From positions 2,279,501 through 2,343,500 of the forward strand of contig NZ_AP018560.1 in assembly GCF_003967035.1 (NCBI RefSeq): a stretch of DNA of 64,000 nt, given 5' to 3'. Under the pieces are notes generated by a model, which saw nothing but the letters and a program-made list of their open reading frames with translations, was not told the origin of the DNA and did not search any database. The DNA comes from Aerosticca soli. GTDB taxonomy: Bacteria; Pseudomonadota; Gammaproteobacteria; Xanthomonadales; Rhodanobacteraceae. Below are positions 36,060 to 47,837 of this stretch, piece by piece. Positions within the stretch are counted from its first letter, which is position 1. Every line of letters begins with the position of its first letter. Both the position numbers and the translations under genes were made by a program.

Positions 36060-36219
36060 GGTGATCCCCTCGCATGGCGTTACGGTGGTTGGATTGCGCG
36101 ACGACGCGTCGACGCATGGATGCTGCGTCGCAACATCCGGCTCCACAGTAACAGCACTTGCCGTCGGCTGTCCGGATGTCCAGACGGCCGTAGCGCAATC
36201 GTCCGGTACGCGCCTTGGC

Positions 36220-36249
36220 GAAGACGCAAACCCTGCGTGGTGCGTCTTC
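36220..36249 (-). repeat. 9-bp hairpin at the kdpB stop codon
   Basis: GAAGACGCA (36220-36228) pairs with TGCGTCTTC (36241-36249) around a 12-base loop; the stem begins within the kdpB stop codon. There is no T-tract. It may lower read-through from kdpB into the 188-base gap before the porin, or stabilise the kdpFAB part of the message. The gap itself holds no gene I can recognise. Confidence 0.35.
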
Positions 36250-38320
36250 ATGAAAGCCCCAGCATGACCAGCAGCAGGTCGATCGCCTTGATGCCCGCGA
36301 ACGGCACGGCAATGCCGCCCAGGCCGTAGACCAGCAGGTTGCGGCGCAGCAGCGCGCCGGCGCCGAGCGCGCGGTACTTCACGCCCCGCAACGCCAGCGG
36401 AATCAACGCGATGATGATCAGCGCGTTGAAGATCACCGCCGACAGGATCGCGCTCTGCGGCGTGGCCAGATGCATCACGTTGAGTGCGTTCAGCGCCGGA
36501 TAGGTGCTGGCGAAGGCCGCCGGGATGATCGCGAAATACTTGGCGATGTCGTTGGCGATCGAGAAAGTGGTCAGCGCGCCGCGGGTGATCAACATCTGCT
36601 TGCCGATCTCGACCACCTCGATCAGCTTGGTCGGATTGGAGTCGAGATCGACCATGTTGCCGGCTTCCCTCGCCGCCTGCGTGCCGGTGTTCATCGCCAC
36701 CGCCACGTCGGCCTGGGCCAGCGCGGGCGCATCGTTGGTGCCGTCGCCGCACATGGCCACCAGCCGGTTTTCGGCCTGGATGTCGCGGATCAGCTTGAGC
36801 TTGGTCTCCGGCGTGGCCTCGGCGAGGAAGTCGTCCACGCCGGCTTCGGCCGCGATGGCCGCCGCGGTGAGCGGGTTGTCGCCGGTGATCATCACCGTCC
36901 TGATGCCCATCCGGCGCATCTGCGCGAAGCGTTCCTTGATGCCGCTCTTGACGATGTCCTTCAACTCGATCACGCCCAGCGCCGTCGCGTCATCGGCTAC
37001 CACCAGCGGTGTGGCGCCGCGCCGGGCGACCTCTTCGGCGGCCTGCCTGACCGCAGGCGGCAGATACGCGCCGGCGGCGGCCAGATGACGTTCCACCGCA
37101 TCCAGCGCGCCCTTGCGGATGCGCCGCGTATCGAGATCCACGCCGCTCATGCGGGTCTGCGCGCTGAACGGCACGAACTGCGCGTGCACGGCTTCCGGTG
37201 CCGGTTCATGCAGGCCGAAACGCTCTTGGGCCAGAGCCACGATGCTGCGGCCTTCCGGTGTCTCGTCGGCCAGCGAGGCGAGCTGCGCGACCTCGGCCAG
37301 CCGGCGCTCGTCCACGCCAGGCGCGGCATGAAAGGCCACCGCCTGGCGATTGCCGAGCGTGATCGTGCCGGTCTTGTCCAAGAGCAGCACGTCCACGTCG
37401 CCGGCCGCCTCGACCGCGCGGCCGGAGGTGGCGATCACGTTGGCGCGGATCATCCGGTCCATGCCGGCGATGCCGATCGCCGACAGCAGCGCGCCGATGG
37501 TGGTCGGGATCAGGCACACCAGCAGGGCGACCAGCACGGTCAGCGTGATTGGCCGGCCGTGGCCGGAAGCCTGCACGCTGTAGATCGAGTACGGCAGCAA
37601 CGTGGCGCAGGCGAGCAGGAAGATCAGCGTGAACTTGGCGAGCAGGATGGTCAGCGCGATCTCGTTCGGCGTCTTGCGCCGCGCGGCGCCCTCCACCATC
37701 GCGATCATGCGGTCGAGGAAGCTCTCGCCAGGGTTGCGGGTGATGCGCACCACCAGCCAGTCCGACAGCAGCTTGGTGCCGCCGGTGACCGCGCTCAGGT
37801 CGCCGCCGGATTCGCGGATCACCGGCGCGGACTCGCCGGTGATCGCGCTCTCGTCCACGCTGGCGACGCCTTCCACCGCCTCGCCGTCGCCGGGAATCGG
37901 ATCGCCCGCCTCGACCAGCACGAAATCTCCCGCGCGCAGTTCGCCCGAGGGCGTGAAAGTGATGGCGGCGCGGTGATCGGCGGCAGCCAGTTTCTTGGCG
38001 ATCACGTCCTTGCGCGAGCTGCGCAACGCGGCGGCTTGCGCCTTGCCGCGGCCTTCGGCGAGCGCCTCGGCGAAATTGGCGAACAGCAGGGTGAACCACA
38101 GCCACGCGCTGATCCAGAAGATGAAACCGACCGGCGCCTCGCCGTGGCCGGCGAGCGCCTGCACCCACAGCAGCGTGGTCAGCACGCTGCACACGAACAC
38201 GACGAACATCACCGGATTGCGGAACTGCACGCGCGGCGACAGCTTGCGGAACGCATCGGCCGCGGCCTTGAGCGCGAGCGTGCGGTCGAAGCCGCTTGCG
38301 GCATGGGTATGCGTATTCAT
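36248..38320 (-). CDS. kdpB: Potassium-transporting P-type ATPase subunit KdpB
   Basis: The catalytic subunit (690 residues) couples ATP hydrolysis to potassium import. The phosphorylated residue is Asp315 in [16 protein letters not shown] lies in the actuator domain (AITGESAPV) and [14 protein letters not shown] and [11 protein letters not shown] in the phosphorylation domain are intact. The ATG at 38320 lies three bases behind the kdpA stop. The protein ends at a usual last membrane helix, with no sign of truncation. Confidence 0.98.
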   Translation of the reverse strand: MNTHTHAASGFDRTLALKAAADAFRKLSPRVQFRNPVMFVVFVCSVLTTLLWVQALAGHGEAPVGFIFWISAWLWFTLLFANFAEALAEGRGKAQAAALRSSRKDVIAKKLAAADHRAAITFTPSGELRAGDFVLVEAGDPIPGDGEAVEGVASVDESAITGESAPVIRESGGDLSAVTGGTKLLSDWLVVRITRNPGESFLDRMIAMVEGAARRKTPNEIALTILLAKFTLIFLLACATLLPYSIYSVQASGHGRPITLTVLVALLVCLIPTTIGALLSAIGIAGMDRMIRANVIATSGRAVEAAGDVDVLLLDKTGTITLGNRQAVAFHAAPGVDERRLAEVAQLASLADETPEGRSIVALAQERFGLHEPAPEAVHAQFVPFSAQTRMSGVDLDTRRIRKGALDAVERHLAAAGAYLPPAVRQAAEEVARRGATPLVVADDATALGVIELKDIVKSGIKERFAQMRRMGIRTVMITGDNPLTAAAIAAEAGVDDFLAEATPETKLKLIRDIQAENRLVAMCGDGTNDAPALAQADVAVAMNTGTQAAREAGNMVDLDSNPTKLIEVVEIGKQMLITRGALTTFSIANDIAKYFAIIPAAFASTYPALNALNVMHLATPQSAILSAVIFNALIIIALIPLALRGVKYRALGAGALLRRNLLVYGLGGIAVPFAGIKAIDLLLVMLGLS

Positions 38321-38323
38321 CGA

Positions 38324-40129
38324 TCAATGTCCCGCCATCAGGTATTCGGCGATCGGCCCGAGCGCGAGCGCCGGCAGGAAGGTCAGTGCGCCGACCACGA
38401 TCACCACGCAGGTCAGCAGCACCACGAACAGCGGCGTGTGCGTGGGCAAGGTGCCGGCCGAAACCGGCACGCGCCCCTTGCCGGCCAGCGAACCGGCCAT
38501 GGCCAGCATCGCGATGGCCAGCGGGAAGCGCGCGAGGAACATGCACACGCCCAGCAGCACGTTCCAGAACGGCGTGTTCGCCGAGAGTCCGCCGAAGGCG
38601 CTGCCGTTGTTGTTGGAGGCCGAGCTCACCGCGTAGAGCACCTCGCTGAAGCCGTGCGCGCCGGGGTTGGCGATACCGGCCACACCGGCCGGCGCCAGCA
38701 CGGCGATCGCGGTGCCGATCACCACCAGCGCGCATGGCAGCAGCACCGCCAGACTCGCCATCTTCATCTCGTGCGCCTCGAGCTTCTTGCCCAGGTATTC
38801 GGGCGTGCGGCCCACCATCAGGCCGGCGATGAACACCGCCACCACGGCGAAGGCCAGCATGCCGTACAGGCCCGAACCAACGCCGCCGAACACCACCTCG
38901 CCGAGCTGCATCAGCCACATCGGCACCAGGCCGCCGAGCGGCGTCAGCGAGTCGTGCATCGCGTTCACCGCGCCGCAGGAAGCGGCCGTGGTGATCGTGG
39001 CGAACAGGCCGGAAGAGGCGATGCCGAAGCGCGTTTCCTTGCCCTCCATGTTGCCGCCGGCCTGCAGCGCGGAAGCCTGCTGATCCACCGCCAGCCCGTG
39101 CAGCGCCGGGTTGCCGGCCTGCTCGGCCGCGACCGCGCCGATCGCCAGCGGCACGAAGATCACCAGCATGACGGCGAGAATCGCCCAGCCCTGCCGACGA
39201 TCGCCGACCATCTGGCCGAAGGCGAGGCACAGCCCGCCGGGAATCAGGAAGATCGCCAGCATCTCGACGAAGTTGGAAAGCGGCGTCGGGTTTTCGAACG
39301 GATGCGCGGAGTTGGCGTTGAAGAAACCGCCGCCGTTGGTGCCCAGGTGCTTGATCGCGATCTGCGAGGCCGCTGGTCCCATCGGCAGGGTCTGCGTGGT
39401 CACCGCGATCTCGCGCGTCAGTGCGTGGCCGGCTGCATCCTGGCGCGCGTTGCCGGCGGCGTCCTTGAGCGTCTCGGTGTAGCTGGTGGCCTGTACCACC
39501 GGCACGTCCACGTAGGGTTTGAAGTTCTGCACCACGCCCTGCGACACCAGCACCAGCGCCATCAGCAGCGACAGCGGCAGCAGCACGTACAGCGTGCCGC
39601 GGGTGAGATCCACCCAGAAGTTGCCCAGGCCCCGGGCGCTGCGGCGGACGAAACCGCGCACGACCGCCACCAGTACCGCGATGCCGGTGGCGGCGGAGAG
39701 GAAGTTCTGCACCGCCAGCCCCAGCATCTGGGTGAGATAGCTCATCGTCGACTCGCCGGCGTAGCCCTGCCAGTTGGTATTCGTGGCGAAACTGATCGCG
39801 GTGTTCATCGCCGAGTCGGGTGCCACCGCGCCGAAATGCTGCGGGTTCAGCGGCAGCCACTGCTGCACGCGCTGCAGTAGATAAACGGCCAGCAGACCCA
39901 GTACGTTGAACGCGAGCATGGCCAGCGCGTAGCGCTTCCAGCCCATGTCCTCGGCGGGGTCGATGCCGCACAGGCGGTAGAGGCCACGCTCGATCGGCGC
40001 GCCCCAACGGGTGACGCGACTGCCAGGCGCATCGGCGAACACCCGCGCCATGTACCCGCCCATCGGCCTCACCAGCGCGAGCAGCACGGCCAGGAACAGG
40101 CCGATCTGGAGATAGTCGTTGGCAGTCAT
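38324..40129 (-). CDS. kdpA: Potassium-transporting ATPase subunit KdpA
   Basis: The channel-like subunit that binds potassium, 601 residues with about ten membrane segments. Selectivity-filter regions are recognisable as [48 protein letters not shown] and [12 protein letters not shown]. The ATG at 40129 ([12 protein letters not shown]) is preferred over an in-frame start eleven codons earlier because it overlaps the kdpF stop in ATGA and matches the family start. Confidence 0.98.
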   Translation of the reverse strand: MTANDYLQIGLFLAVLLALVRPMGGYMARVFADAPGSRVTRWGAPIERGLYRLCGIDPAEDMGWKRYALAMLAFNVLGLLAVYLLQRVQQWLPLNPQHFGAVAPDSAMNTAISFATNTNWQGYAGESTMSYLTQMLGLAVQNFLSAATGIAVLVAVVRGFVRRSARGLGNFWVDLTRGTLYVLLPLSLLMALVLVSQGVVQNFKPYVDVPVVQATSYTETLKDAAGNARQDAAGHALTREIAVTTQTLPMGPAASQIAIKHLGTNGGGFFNANSAHPFENPTPLSNFVEMLAIFLIPGGLCLAFGQMVGDRRQGWAILAVMLVIFVPLAIGAVAAEQAGNPALHGLAVDQQASALQAGGNMEGKETRFGIASSGLFATITTAASCGAVNAMHDSLTPLGGLVPMWLMQLGEVVFGGVGSGLYGMLAFAVVAVFIAGLMVGRTPEYLGKKLEAHEMKMASLAVLLPCALVVIGTAIAVLAPAGVAGIANPGAHGFSEVLYAVSSASNNNGSAFGGLSANTPFWNVLLGVCMFLARFPLAIAMLAMAGSLAGKGRVPVSAGTLPTHTPLFVVLLTCVVIVVGALTFLPALALGPIAEYLMAGH

Positions 40130-40218
40130 TCGAACCACTCCGGCTTGAGCAACGCCACGCACAGGTAGCCCGTGAGCGCCACGGCGATGACGATAGCCGC
40201 CGCATACATCAGGGTCAT
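40126..40218 (-). CDS. kdpF: Potassium-transporting ATPase subunit KdpF
   Basis: A 30-residue single-helix membrane peptide, [20 protein letters not shown] followed by [10 protein letters not shown], with the KPE(W/R)F ending characteristic of KdpF. It stabilises the KdpABC complex. A strong GGAGG ribosome site lies nine bases before the ATG. Its stop overlaps the kdpA start. Confidence 0.93.
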   Translation of the reverse strand: MTLMYAAAIVIAVALTGYLCVALLKPEWFE

Positions 40219-40237
40219 GGGATGTTTCCTCCGGAAC

Positions 40238-40327
40238 TCAGCAACGACCGAGCCGCTCGCAGAGCCGCAGAAAGCCGTACGTCGCGGCCACCAGCACGAC
40301 GGCGAAGAGCAGATAGACGAAATCCAT
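40238..40327 (-). CDS. Small membrane ORF leading the kdp operon
   Basis: A 29-residue reading frame lies 19 bases upstream of kdpF. It reads MDFVYLLFAVVLVAATYGFL, then RLCERLGRC, that is one hydrophobic helix followed by a short basic tail with two cysteines. A weak AAGG ribosome site lies about 12 bases before the ATG. Its stop codon is just before the GGAGG of kdpF, so coupling is possible. From memory, similar short frames occur in front of kdpF in other bacteria and are usually left unnamed. It may be an accessory subunit of the pump or a leader peptide. Confidence 0.6.
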   Translation of the reverse strand: MDFVYLLFAVVLVAATYGFLRLCERLGRC

Positions 40328-40410
40328 CGAAATGCACGCCTTGCGATGACGACGGCGCGCACTCTAGGCGTCGGCGCATAAGAAAGGGGTAGCGCGAAGC
40401 CGCCCGGGCA

Positions 40411-40430
40411 TATAAAAGCCGTAAAAAAAT
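40411..40430 (-). promoter_or_regulatory. Candidate KdpE-binding site of the kdp operon
   Basis: On the minus strand ATTTTTTTACGGCTTTTATA holds two T-rich half-sites (TTTTTAC and TTTTATA), similar to the T-rich KdpE site of E. coli kdp, though the two halves appear in swapped order. It is the only A+T-rich patch in the gap and lies 84 bases before the first kdp ORF. The gap is shared with the divergent thioredoxin gene. Confidence 0.4.
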
Positions 40431-40484
40431 CGCGGCTTGCGCAGCGCGATCTCGCCAGGCACAAGTCCCGGAGGGCCCACTCCC

Positions 40485-42125
40485 ATGCTTGCACCGATGC
40501 TGATCTACGTGGGCGGGCTGTTGAGCCTGGCGTGCCCTGGCCTCTGGCTGCTGTTGCCGTTCTTTGGCCTCGCCGGCACGCAGACGACCTTCCCGCGGCG
40601 AGGCATGCCGATGCTGGCCGGCATGACGATCACCGCAACGGCCATGCTGTATGCCGGGAGCCGCGATGGCGCCTGGCTGCCGCGCATCGGCCTGCCCCTA
40701 CGGGCGTTCGCGCTGATCGCGCTGGCAGGGACCGCCCTGCGCAGACTGGCAGCGCGCGAACCGTCGCCGCTCGCCGCGCATCGCACCGGGGGCCCGGGCC
40801 GCCGGGCGCTGGCGCTCGGCGCGGCGATGGGCCTGGCATGGCTGCCCGATGCCAGCCCCATGGCCGATCTGATCCGGACCAGCGCGGCGCACGAGGAATC
40901 CGCTCCGGTCGCGATCATGATCCTGCTCACCTACGTCCTCGGCGCCGCCAGCGTGCTCGTGCTGGCCGGCGAGCTGCTGGTCGGGATCGCCACGGCGATA
41001 CGACCGTCGGCGCGGCTGCGTCGCCTCGGCGGCGCACTCGCGCTGGCTGCCGCCATGCTCCTCGTCCTGCGCCCGCCGCAAGGCACGGCATCCGGCGAAA
41101 GCGCGCTCGAAAGGCGGCTCGTGGACGTGCTGCAGGCCCAGTCCGCCCAGGCCGCGGAACTGCCCTCACGCGCCGCGATGCCGTCGCTGGACGGTGCCAC
41201 GGCCTGGCTCAACAGCCCGCCGCTCGACCGCACCATGCTGCGCGGCAAGGTGGTGCTGGTCGACTTCTGGACCTACTCGTGCATCAACTGCCTGCGTGCA
41301 CTGCCCTACGTGCGCGCCTGGTACGACAAGTACAAGGATCATGGTCTGGTGGTGATCGGCGTGCACGCGCCGGAGTTCGACTTCGAAAAGGACCCGGCCC
41401 ATGTCCGCCGCGCGGTGCGTGAGCTTGGCATCACCTATCCGGTGGCCATCGACGACGACTATGCGATCTGGAACGGCTTCGGCAATCAGTACTGGCCCGC
41501 GCACTATTTCATCGACGCCCAGGGCATCGTCCGCGGCCGCCACTATGGCGAGGGCGACTACGCCCGCAGCGAGGACACCCTGCGCGCGCTCCTGACCGAG
41601 GCCGGACGGCGTGATCTGCCGGCCGGTTACGTCCAGCCGCGCGCGCAAGGCGCACAGGCGCCCGACTCGCAGACGCCGGCGCGCTCGCCGGAAACCTATC
41701 TGGGCCACGCCCGCGCCGAGCGGTTTGCCGGCGGCCGCCTGCTGCGCGACGAGACTGGGGATTACCACCCGCCCGCACGGCTGGCCGTCGACGAATGGGC
41801 GCTGGCCGGGCGCTGGCGGGTCGGCGCCCAATCCGTGACCGCGTTGGCGGCGAACGACCGCATTCTGTACCGCTTCCGTGGCCGCGATCTCCACCTCGTG
41901 CTGGCACCGATGGCGGACGGCCGCGCAGTGCGTTTTCGCATCACCCTCGATGGCAAGCCGCCGGCCGCCGACCATGGCGTCGACGTCGATGCCGACGGCA
42001 ACGGCACGGTGACCACGCAACGCCTTTACCAGCTCGTGCGCCAGCATGAGGGCAATGGCGAGCGCGAGTTCGCGATCGAATTCCTCGATCCCGGCGTACG
42101 CGCCTACGCCTTCACCTTCGGCTGA
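40485..42125 (+). CDS. DipZ-like protein: cysteine-less DsbD-type membrane domain fused to thioredoxin and beta-sandwich domains
   Basis: The 546-residue protein is laid out like DipZ. Six likely membrane segments occupy residues 1-205, then a periplasmic TlpA/thioredoxin-like domain (about 245-400) with the redox motif Cys266-Ile-Asn-Cys269 in YSCINCLRALPY, then a C-terminal beta-sandwich (about 415-546). In working DipZ/CcdA domains, two membrane cysteines (in PC(I/T)LP and WAPCAGP contexts) pass electrons outward. Here the matching places read ACPGLWLL and LAWLPDASP, so at least the second cysteine is lost and the first is displaced by one residue. The membrane part may only anchor the thioredoxin domain. 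The ATG at 40485 has a good GGAGGG site. Confidence 0.8.
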   Translation: MLAPMLIYVGGLLSLACPGLWLLLPFFGLAGTQTTFPRRGMPMLAGMTITATAMLYAGSRDGAWLPRIGLPLRAFALIALAGTALRRLAAREPSPLAAHRTGGPGRRALALGAAMGLAWLPDASPMADLIRTSAAHEESAPVAIMILLTYVLGAASVLVLAGELLVGIATAIRPSARLRRLGGALALAAAMLLVLRPPQGTASGESALERRLVDVLQAQSAQAAELPSRAAMPSLDGATAWLNSPPLDRTMLRGKVVLVDFWTYSCINCLRALPYVRAWYDKYKDHGLVVIGVHAPEFDFEKDPAHVRRAVRELGITYPVAIDDDYAIWNGFGNQYWPAHYFIDAQGIVRGRHYGEGDYARSEDTLRALLTEAGRRDLPAGYVQPRAQGAQAPDSQTPARSPETYLGHARAERFAGGRLLRDETGDYHPPARLAVDEWALAGRWRVGAQSVTALAANDRILYRFRGRDLHLVLAPMADGRAVRFRITLDGKPPAADHGVDVDADGNGTVTTQRLYQLVRQHEGNGEREFAIEFLDPGVRAYAFTFG

Positions 42126-42267
42126 CGAGCGGGCACCGCTCGGCGCGACGGCAGCGCGGCGCCGCGCTGCTGCACGACCACCGGCGGTCGGCCGCATCCG
42201 GCCCGCGGCGCGGCGGCCTGCGCGATGGCATGCCAGCCGAGCGACGACGTGCCGCAAGGACGGTGGC

Positions 42268-42918
42268 TCAAGCGCCCGCGCGGGTCCGGTACGGCGCGAG
42301 CAGCGCCGGTTCGTCGCTGAGCCCGGCCGGCAGCAGATAGCGCGGTTCGCGCCCCTGGGCGATGAGTTCGCGCACGCGGGTGGCGGAGATTTCGAGCGGC
42401 GTGACCGGCAGCGCGAGCACGCGGCCGGCAGGCTCGCGGCGCAGGAGCGCAGGATCGTCGACCCGGCGCCGCGCCACCGTCTCGCGCAACGCCTGCGGGC
42501 AGCCGGGCTCGGTGCCCGGCCGCGTCAGCACGCCGATGTGCGCGAGCGCGAAGAGTTTCTGCCAGCGATGCCAGCTCGTCAGGCCGGCGAAGGCGTCCTC
42601 GCCGAGCAGCAGCACCAAAGGCCGCGTGCCCTGCTCCGCACGCAGGTCGAGCAGGGTGTCGACGGTGTAGGACGGCCCGGCGCGATCGAGCTCGCGGGTG
42701 TCCAGGACCAGCCGCGACTGGCCGCGCAGCGCAATGCGCAGCATGGCCGCGCGGGTGGCCGCGTCGGCTACCGGCGGCGGCCGGTGCGGCGGCTGGCGGG
42801 CGGGCAGCAGGCGCACCTCGGCATCGAGCAGCTCGGCCGCCTCCCAGGCGGCATTCAAGTGCCCCAGATGGACCGGATCGAAGGTGCCGCCGAGGATCGC
42901 GAGCGGCCGGTCGTTCAT
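42268..42918 (-). CDS. nadD: Nicotinate-nucleotide adenylyltransferase
   Basis: NadD (216 residues) adenylates nicotinate mononucleotide in NAD synthesis. The nucleotidyltransferase motif GGTFDPVHLGHL is at residues 10-21, and the second motif is ISATRVRELI. The ATG at 42918 overlaps the holA stop in ATGA. In most relatives rsfS and rlmH follow; here the operon ends after nadD and the next gene converges. Confidence 0.96.
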   Translation of the reverse strand: MNDRPLAILGGTFDPVHLGHLNAAWEAAELLDAEVRLLPARQPPHRPPPVADAATRAAMLRIALRGQSRLVLDTRELDRAGPSYTVDTLLDLRAEQGTRPLVLLLGEDAFAGLTSWHRWQKLFALAHIGVLTRPGTEPGCPQALRETVARRRVDDPALLRREPAGRVLALPVTPLEISATRVRELIAQGREPRYLLPAGLSDEPALLAPYRTRAGA

Positions 42919-43937
42919 AACAGCACGGCCGCGCGCGGCACGGCGATGGCGGCGAGGAGACGTTCGGCTTCGCGCCAGGCATCGCCGGTCGCGCGCCCCT
43001 TGGCGATGCAGTCGATGCGCGCGGCTTGTGCCAGACAGGCCTGCCAGTGTTCGCGCGGGGCGCGGCGCAGCGCCTTGCGGAACAGCTGTTCGCGCGCCGG
43101 CCACAGCCGTTCGGCGCGGGCCTGGGCGGCGAAGTCGCGCGCCTCGGCCAGCCGCAAAAGGAGCTGCAGCTGGTTGACCAGCCAGCCCATCAGCGCGATC
43201 AGCTCCTCGCCCTCATCGCGCAGCCCGGCCAGGATGTGCAGCGCCCGCGCGCCCTCGCCGGCAAAGGCTGCATCGGCGAGCTTGAAGACGTCGTAGCGTG
43301 CGCTGTCGGCGATCAGCGCTTCCATCTGCGCGGCGTCGATGGGCGCGCCGGCGCGATCGGCGGACGGCACCAGTACGGCGAGCTTGGCGATCTCCTGCGC
43401 CGCGGCGAGCAGGTTGCCCTCCATCCGCTCGGCGAGCAGCGCCAGGGCCTCACCGGTGGCGGTGAGGCCGTGCGCGGCCAGCCGCTCGCCGAGCCAGGCT
43501 TCCCACTCCTGCGGTCGCGGCGCGTTGAACACCACCATCACGCCGGTCTCGTCGAGCTTCCGGGTCCATGCGCCCTCGTGCTTGCCGCTCCACTCGGTGG
43601 CAGTGATCAGCAGCACGGTGTCCGGCGGCGGACTGGCGCAGAACTCGGCGATGGCCTTGGCGCCCTCGACACCGGGACGTCCGCCGGGCAGGCGCAGGTC
43701 GAGCAGTCGGCGGCTGGAAAACAGCGATAAGCCCGCCGCCGCACGGGCGAGCCCGTCCCAGTCGAAGGAGGGCCCGGCGTCGAGCACCTCGCGCTCGGCA
43801 TAACCCAGTCGACGCGCCTGCGCGCGCAGCGCATCGGCCGCCTCCAGCACCAGGAGTTCCTCACCGGCCAGCAGATAGACCGGCGCCAGACGGTCGCCGG
43901 CCAGGGCCTTGCGCCACTGGGCAGGACCAAGCGGCAT
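42915..43937 (-). CDS. holA: DNA polymerase III subunit delta
   Basis: HolA (340 residues) is the beta-clamp-opening subunit of the clamp loader. The N-terminal region YLLAGEELLVLEAADALRAQ, the FSSRRLLDLRLPGG segment and the helical C-terminal collar (about 215-335) match the family, as does the length. It follows lptE with a gap of four bases and overlaps nadD, the conserved leuS-lptE-holA-nadD order. Confidence 0.95.
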   Translation of the reverse strand: MPLGPAQWRKALAGDRLAPVYLLAGEELLVLEAADALRAQARRLGYAEREVLDAGPSFDWDGLARAAAGLSLFSSRRLLDLRLPGGRPGVEGAKAIAEFCASPPPDTVLLITATEWSGKHEGAWTRKLDETGVMVVFNAPRPQEWEAWLGERLAAHGLTATGEALALLAERMEGNLLAAAQEIAKLAVLVPSADRAGAPIDAAQMEALIADSARYDVFKLADAAFAGEGARALHILAGLRDEGEELIALMGWLVNQLQLLLRLAEARDFAAQARAERLWPAREQLFRKALRRAPREHWQACLAQAARIDCIAKGRATGDAWREAERLLAAIAVPRAAVLL

Positions 43938-43941
43938 GGGG

Positions 43942-47183
<3,242 letters not shown>

Positions 47184-47216
47184 TCAAGAACCGCGCAGCC
47201 TAGCAGAATCGCCCCA

Positions 47217-47837
47217 TTACCCGGGACGCACCGCCGGCCCGGCCGGCGCGGACGGACACGTCGGTGCGCGCCCGGCCAGCAGCGGCCGGGCGGCCGCGGC
47301 GATCTGCGTGGCCAGACGGGCCAGCGCGCGCTGGTGCGCGGCCACCAGCGCGGCCGGCTCGGCACTGGCCGCCGGCTCGTCGATGGCGCTCGCGCAGCTG
47401 GCGAGCGGCCCGCCGGCGCCCATGCGCACACTCCAGGCCGCGTCGATGCGCACCACCGCGCCCGGCCCCGAGTCGAAACGGCGCAGATCCACCCGCACGC
47501 GCAACCGCGGCCGCCCACCGGCCGGTTGGCCACTGGCATCGGCGGCGCCCAGCGCGTCGACCAGATCGAGCGACAACGCACTGCGCAGCTCGTCGGGCAG
47601 CGGCGCGATCCAGCGCTCGCCGTCGAGCACGCCAAGGTCGCTGGCGCCGGTGCGCAGCACCAGCTGCGGCCGGTCCACCTGCGCCGGGACGCCGACCGGG
47701 GCGAGCTCGAACTCGAACGGCGCGTCGGCGGGCGCGGCACGCGCATCGGCCGGCGGCACCAGCGTGTAGTAGTGCGGCGGCGACGAGGCACAGGCGGCCA
47801 GCGCCAGGGCGAGCAGCGGCAGGAGGCGGCGGATCAT
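47217..47837 (-). CDS. pqiC: PqiC-like outer-membrane lipoprotein (ABC-type transport auxiliary)
   Basis: A 206-residue lipoprotein with the lipobox LAAC and lipidated Cys16, then SSPPHYYTL, the typical start of the PqiC/YmbA family. In E. coli PqiC sits in the outer membrane and meets the end of the PqiB tunnel. Its ATG at 47837 overlaps the pqiB stop in ATGA. The last 15 residues are proline- and alanine-rich. Ends the pqiA-pqiA-pqiB-pqiC operon. Confidence 0.88.
   Translation of the reverse strand: MIRRLLPLLALALAACASSPPHYYTLVPPADARAAPADAPFEFELAPVGVPAQVDRPQLVLRTGASDLGVLDGERWIAPLPDELRSALSLDLVDALGAADASGQPAGGRPRLRVRVDLRRFDSGPGAVVRIDAAWSVRMGAGGPLASCASAIDEPAASAEPAALVAAHQRALARLATQIAAAARPLLAGRAPTCPSAPAGPAVRPG

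Noticed and set aside
36470-39880. A 1136-codon open frame on the + strand opposite kdpB and kdpA
   Set aside because: It mirrors the codon pattern of two certain genes in very high G+C DNA; the translation is His/Arg/Gly-rich without domains.
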